A stretch of 7,204 nt of DNA from Clostridiales bacterium. Lineage in GTDB: Bacteria > Bacillota > Clostridia > Oscillospirales > Acutalibacteraceae. Location of the stretch: positions 1,934 to 9,137 of the forward strand of contig DXVY01000050.1 in NCBI GenBank assembly GCA_019417145.1. Reading direction: 5' to 3'. Every line of letters begins with the position of its first letter. Position 1 is the stretch's first letter. Positions 5,801 to 7,204 of the stretch are shown piece by piece. The notes under the pieces were generated by a model, which saw only the letters and a list, made by a program, of their open reading frames with translations, made no database searches and was not told the DNA's origin. Position numbers and translations under genes: made by a program.

Positions 5801-7204
5801 TCTCCCTGTATATCGGCGCGGCCGACGCTGTGGGACGCCTGGAGATCACCGGCGGCGCCACCGCTCAGCTCATAGAGCTGGACGGCACAGGCACGGAACT
5901 GTACAAACGCATTGCCATCGATATGTACGCCTCCGGCCAGGAAGGCGCGCTGAACATCGTCTATCGTAAGACGGGGGGCGAGGGCGACATCCGGCTCATG
6001 GCGGTCGCCTCGGGCGATCCGGCCGAGGATGAAAAGATGAAAGTCCTGGGAATAGCCGATATGGCCGACGTATCAGGCGAAACCACCCTAACCAGCGATT
6101 CCATTAAGGATTGGGTGCATTTGGGCCTGGGCGGCGATACGAATGCCGTCAATCGCAAAAAGGACGTACAGCAGCTGCTGACCGCGCCGGTGTACACCGG
6201 CAGCCTGATGAGCGTAGCTGACTATCCGCCCATTTCTTTCAGCGACGGCACGCCTACCCTGAGCGCCTCCCGCTCTCCCAATGCCGTCACCGCCTATCAG
6301 GGCTCTATTACCATATCCGCACTCTCCACCAACCAATGGCAGGAGCTCAAGGTCTATCACGGCGGCTTCCAGACCACCAATACCATCGAGATCACCGATG
6401 AGACCGGCGCCAAGATCGCCGAGCAGACCTATACGGTGACCAATACCCAGCGGAAGGTGACCACCGTTCGTTTCCGCTCTGAGGCCGATTCCACCTTGAA
6501 CTTTAAGATCAGCGGCAACGGCCATGTCTTTGTGGCGGCCTATACCTTGGCGGATTTGAAAGAAGCGCCCGATCAGGACATTGTTAACGCAGCCAAGACG
6601 ACGGCCGAGGAAACGCTGGCCACTCTCAAGGTTTCCAACGATACTACCGCCGCCGGCATACGCAATGCCGTCAAGAAGGCTTTGCCTTCGGGCGTGGAGG
6701 TGTCTTGGGAAGACGCCTTCCAATTGAAGCCGGCGACCACAGAGGCGCCCGGCAGTATCACCGGTTCTATAGCCCTCACATTTGGAAATGCTTCCGCTCT
6801 CGTTGAGGTGGAGTTGACCATCGACCAGCTTGATGATTCGGATCAGGATGTGGTGGACGCCGCCAAGGCGGCGGCTGAAAAGGCGCTGGCCGCTTTTAAG
6901 GCGACGAACGATACGACTGCCGAAGATATCTTGCAGGCGGTGACCGACGCCGTGGATAACCCGGATGTGACGGTGGCCTGGGAGGACGCCTTCCAGAAGT
7001 TTCCGGCCGCCGGGGATACCTCCGGTGAAATCACCGGCTCCCTGTCTCTTGCGGTGGGTGAAGCGTCGGCTGAAGTGACGGTAGCCCTGCTCATCGATCC
7101 CATTGGGGGCGAAATAGTACAGGGCGACCTGGATAAGGACGGAGAGGTGACCATCGCCGACGTGATGGAGGCCTGCAAGGTCATGGCCCGAGAATCGGCG
7201 GGCA
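2785..7204 (+). CDS. Secreted modular GH31 alpha-glycosidase with PA14 and dockerin (3' end cut by window)
   Basis: An open frame of 1473 codons with no stop, running off the right edge. Only the end of the dockerin should be missing. GH31 enzymes are retaining exo-acting alpha-glycosidases. Order of parts: Sec signal peptide (1-28), N-terminal beta domain (about 45-212), TIM barrel (about 221-535), and a C-terminal beta-sandwich split by a PA14 domain (565-686). The sandwich resumes at VFIPDGRWIDVWTGK (696-710). A DUF5110-like region follows (about 755-892, with YEDDQTSVGY), then two DWxxxG modules (920-1077, 1099-1256), two 90-residue repeats (1263-1352, 1353-1442) and a dockerin loop (1447 on). 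Expected nucleophile is D336 in WWFDRNW; expected acid/base is D405 in SHRYSIQWTGD. D259/D261 in MDTDW and R462/H464 in SPIFRYHS fit the substrate pocket. The protein should act outside the cell, docked to a cohesin. It is divergent from the AraC-type gene. Family is firm; the substrate (alpha-glucoside, xyloside, galactoside or GalNAc) is not decided. Confidence 0.95.
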   Translation, partial: MGMRSRRALCCAVSAALLMTGAAVPAVALPSAPAVETAQSVEQTGYSTVVGSLRVQTLSDTLVRVEAEGPKGFEDRQTYHITGRDWEGISSEAVQADGETRIVTDYYTVHIPDGAETLDGIYVTDAAGRQVWTYTELPENNQYLPDPGNTPAAWAIADNPRVVPAEWGYDYLPEDEEDNGYNGWDVDNDAPDMYIFLPRGSAKQLRQDFVDLTGSAELVPLKALGLWHSCFYAYSEETALAEMERYRSEGFPLDNFVMDTDWRMGGSHGYDINTSLFPDMERFLERAHTEQHVRVTFNDHPESQNNQHVLQQGELTYRNDNLRRLLNMGLDTWWFDRNWTVSLISPFQGITKESIGMYLFQDITKRVTPDERPLIIGNVDGITSGVMEYAPNLSSHRYSIQWTGDIMQTDTALKQEIEAAVRSGAISGLPYVSADVGGHYGVNSPEQWTRWSQYAAFSPIFRYHSVGGDVNRAPWLYGQEAEEVALDYVQMRYRLMPVFYAAARKAYDTGLPITQRLDYNYPQYAESQDNTAYTIGDNILVAPIWEAGVRQDIPAAWLSHDGQPGLQAEYYNNTDLEGEPVLTRTDSQIAFNWGNGSPDPSVNTDNFSARWTGTLTVGEDAVRLAVTSDDGVRIRIDGEMYIDKWAASNNVTNYGPDILQPGSTHDIEVEYYEGSGGARINVESISLDEEGDSREVFIPDGRWIDVWTGKTYEGPQTITVTHLLNTSPIFVRSGSILPLVDGDVEYVNEKPWDKVTLDVYPSTQLEGVSQLYEDDQTSVGYKEGEYRTTDLSTSYDEATGETVIRVGKANGSFDGSDAFDTRTWTVRVHGLADWGDVTAATVDGETVSAKKVEKTSDASPFAVSGGALDGDVYEITFEKALDAESEVRVKFATPQDENLPDDSQSAVEFTAAEKTVRPNVNLTSSGIYDWAQYGSEDTSTVVAKADGEDVIQQLTVDGTATVREGSTVYSWSDGAPTAEGSTQNGLALSDGSFSLKIKAGEETRRISLYIGAADAVGRLEITGGATAQLIELDGTGTELYKRIAIDMYASGQEGALNIVYRKTGGEGDIRLMAVASGDPAEDEKMKVLGIADMADVSGETTLTSDSIKDWVHLGLGGDTNAVNRKKDVQQLLTAPVYTGSLMSVADYPPISFSDGTPTLSASRSPNAVTAYQGSITISALSTNQWQELKVYHGGFQTTNTIEITDETGAKIAEQTYTVTNTQRKVTTVRFRSEADSTLNFKISGNGHVFVAAYTLADLKEAPDQDIVNAAKTTAEETLATLKVSNDTTAAGIRNAVKKALPSGVEVSWEDAFQLKPATTEAPGSITGSIALTFGNASALVEVELTIDQLDDSDQDVVDAAKAAAEKALAAFKATNDTTAEDILQAVTDAVDNPDVTVAWEDAFQKFPAAGDTSGEITGSLSLAVGEASAEVTVALLIDPIGGEIVQGDLDKDGEVTIADVMEACKVMARESAG
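3445..4389 (+). other. GH31 catalytic TIM barrel
   Basis: Residues about 221-535. The barrel opens at PLKALGLWHS and carries the family landmarks in order: MDTDW (258-262), WWFDRNW with D336, SHRYSIQWTGD with D405, SADVGGHYG (433-441), and AAFSPIFRYHS followed by PWLYG and RYRLMP. The acid/base motif and later landmarks are typical, while the nucleophile motif lacks the Met-x-Glu that follows it in many alpha-glucosidases. Confidence 0.9.
4477..4842 (+). other. PA14 domain inserted in the GH31 C-terminal sandwich
   Basis: Residues 565-686. The segment begins GLQAEYYNN and contains FSARWTGTL, VTSDDGVRIRIDGEMYIDKW and HDIEVEYYEGSGGARI, which are the PA14 landmarks. PA14 domains are beta-barrels that often bind glycans. 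Here the domain splits LVAPIWEAG (540-548) from IPDGRWIDVWTGK, which are close together in ordinary GH31 proteins, so it is an insertion and not an appended domain. It probably sits near the active-site mouth and could shape substrate choice. Confidence 0.85.
5542..6015 (+). repeat. DWxxxG beta-rich module, copy 1
   Basis: Residues 920-1077. It starts VNLTSSGIYDWAQYG and has a central YSWSDGAPT and later RRISLYIGAA. It pairs with copy 2 by the same order of landmarks (LTS..I.DW...G, then SDG.PT, then a strand ending in a glycine). From memory, similar modules occur in many secreted proteins of Firmicutes and Actinobacteria. I know no assigned function; carbohydrate binding is a guess. Confidence 0.6.
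6079..6552 (+). repeat. DWxxxG beta-rich module, copy 2
   Basis: Residues 1099-1256. It starts TTLTSDSIKDWVHLGLGG, then has ISFSDGTPTLSAS and QELKVYHGG. The spacing and landmarks follow copy 1 but most other residues differ, so the duplication is old. It is likely another beta-sandwich carried for binding or spacing. Confidence 0.6.
6571..6840 (+). repeat. 90-residue tandem repeat, unit A
   Basis: Residues 1263-1352. An N-terminal helix-like half (DQDIVNAAK, then SNDTTA) is followed by a strand-like half (VSWEDAF, GSITGSIAL). It abuts unit B with no linker. Of the first 34 aligned residues 20 are identical to unit B. It likely acts as a stalk or spacer before the dockerin; I do not recognise a named family with certainty. 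Confidence 0.75.
6841..7110 (+). repeat. 90-residue tandem repeat, unit B
   Basis: Residues 1353-1442. It restarts with the same GATCAGGA codons as unit A and keeps NDTTA, AWEDAF and GEITGS. One residue is gained before the WEDAF motif. The end leads straight into the dockerin through IGGEIVQ. Confidence 0.75.
7123..7204 (+). other. Type I dockerin, first calcium loop (truncated by window)
   Basis: From residue 1447 the protein reads GDLDKDGEVTIADVMEACK. D1448, D1450, D1452, T1456 and D1459 occupy positions 1, 3, 5, 9 and 12 of an F-hand calcium loop. The following helix VMEACKVMA fits the dockerin pattern. Dockerins bind cohesins on scaffold or surface proteins. The second loop should lie in the next roughly 100 bases. 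Positions 10-11, which set cohesin preference in known type I dockerins, are Ile-Ala here. Confidence 0.85.

Noticed and set aside
6088..6723. A 211-codon minus-strand frame opposite the C-terminal modules
   Set aside because: It is antisense to the conserved repeats of the GH31 protein, and its product has no recognisable domain.

Overview
The window is GC-rich, with dense genes and strong AGGAG/AGGAGG ribosome binding sites. The GH31 reading frame starting at 2785 carries a Sec signal peptide and ends in a type I dockerin loop. Together these suggest a Gram-positive clostridial organism, most likely a high-GC gut or rumen member of the Oscillospiraceae/Eubacteriales. That placement is inferred from gene style and remembered family resemblance, not from a database search.

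Layout, left to right. Positions 29-52 hold a probable intrinsic terminator reading rightwards. It would close a gene lying just left of the window, tail-to-tail with the first gene here. A minus-strand pair follows. An L-fucose isomerase-like protein (75-1451) lies downstream of an AraC-family regulator with an N-terminal cupin domain (1575-2474; the longer frame opens at 2522, but the SD and promoter favour 2474). The 123-base gap between them shows no clear terminator or promoter, so the order araC-type gene then isomerase-like gene could be one transcript. A divergent control region (about 2475-2784) carries one recognisable promoter in each direction, both with TGG-extended -10 boxes. An AT-rich patch with a dyad sits about 57 bases upstream of the rightward start point. 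From 2785 to the right edge runs one very large open gene on the plus strand: 1473 codons without a stop, cut by the window end.

The large gene encodes a secreted, modular family 31 glycoside hydrolase. In order it has a signal peptide, an N-terminal beta domain, and a TIM barrel with candidate nucleophile D336 and acid/base D405. A PA14 domain is inserted into the C-terminal beta-sandwich region, followed by a DUF5110-like domain. Then come two diverged tandem copies of a beta-rich 'DWxxxG' module, two tandem 90-residue helix-plus-strand repeats, and the first calcium loop of a type I dockerin truncated by the window edge.

Reading the genes together (inference): the AraC-type protein probably senses a sugar and controls the divergent GH31 gene and its own operon. 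The GH31 enzyme would release alpha-linked sugar outside the cell, docked to a cohesin partner on the surface. The cytoplasmic isomerase-like protein may act on the imported sugar. The actual substrate cannot be read from the sequence. The least usual points are the GH31 architecture, its atypical nucleophile motif, and an isomerase-like protein with Asn where I expect a metal-binding Asp.
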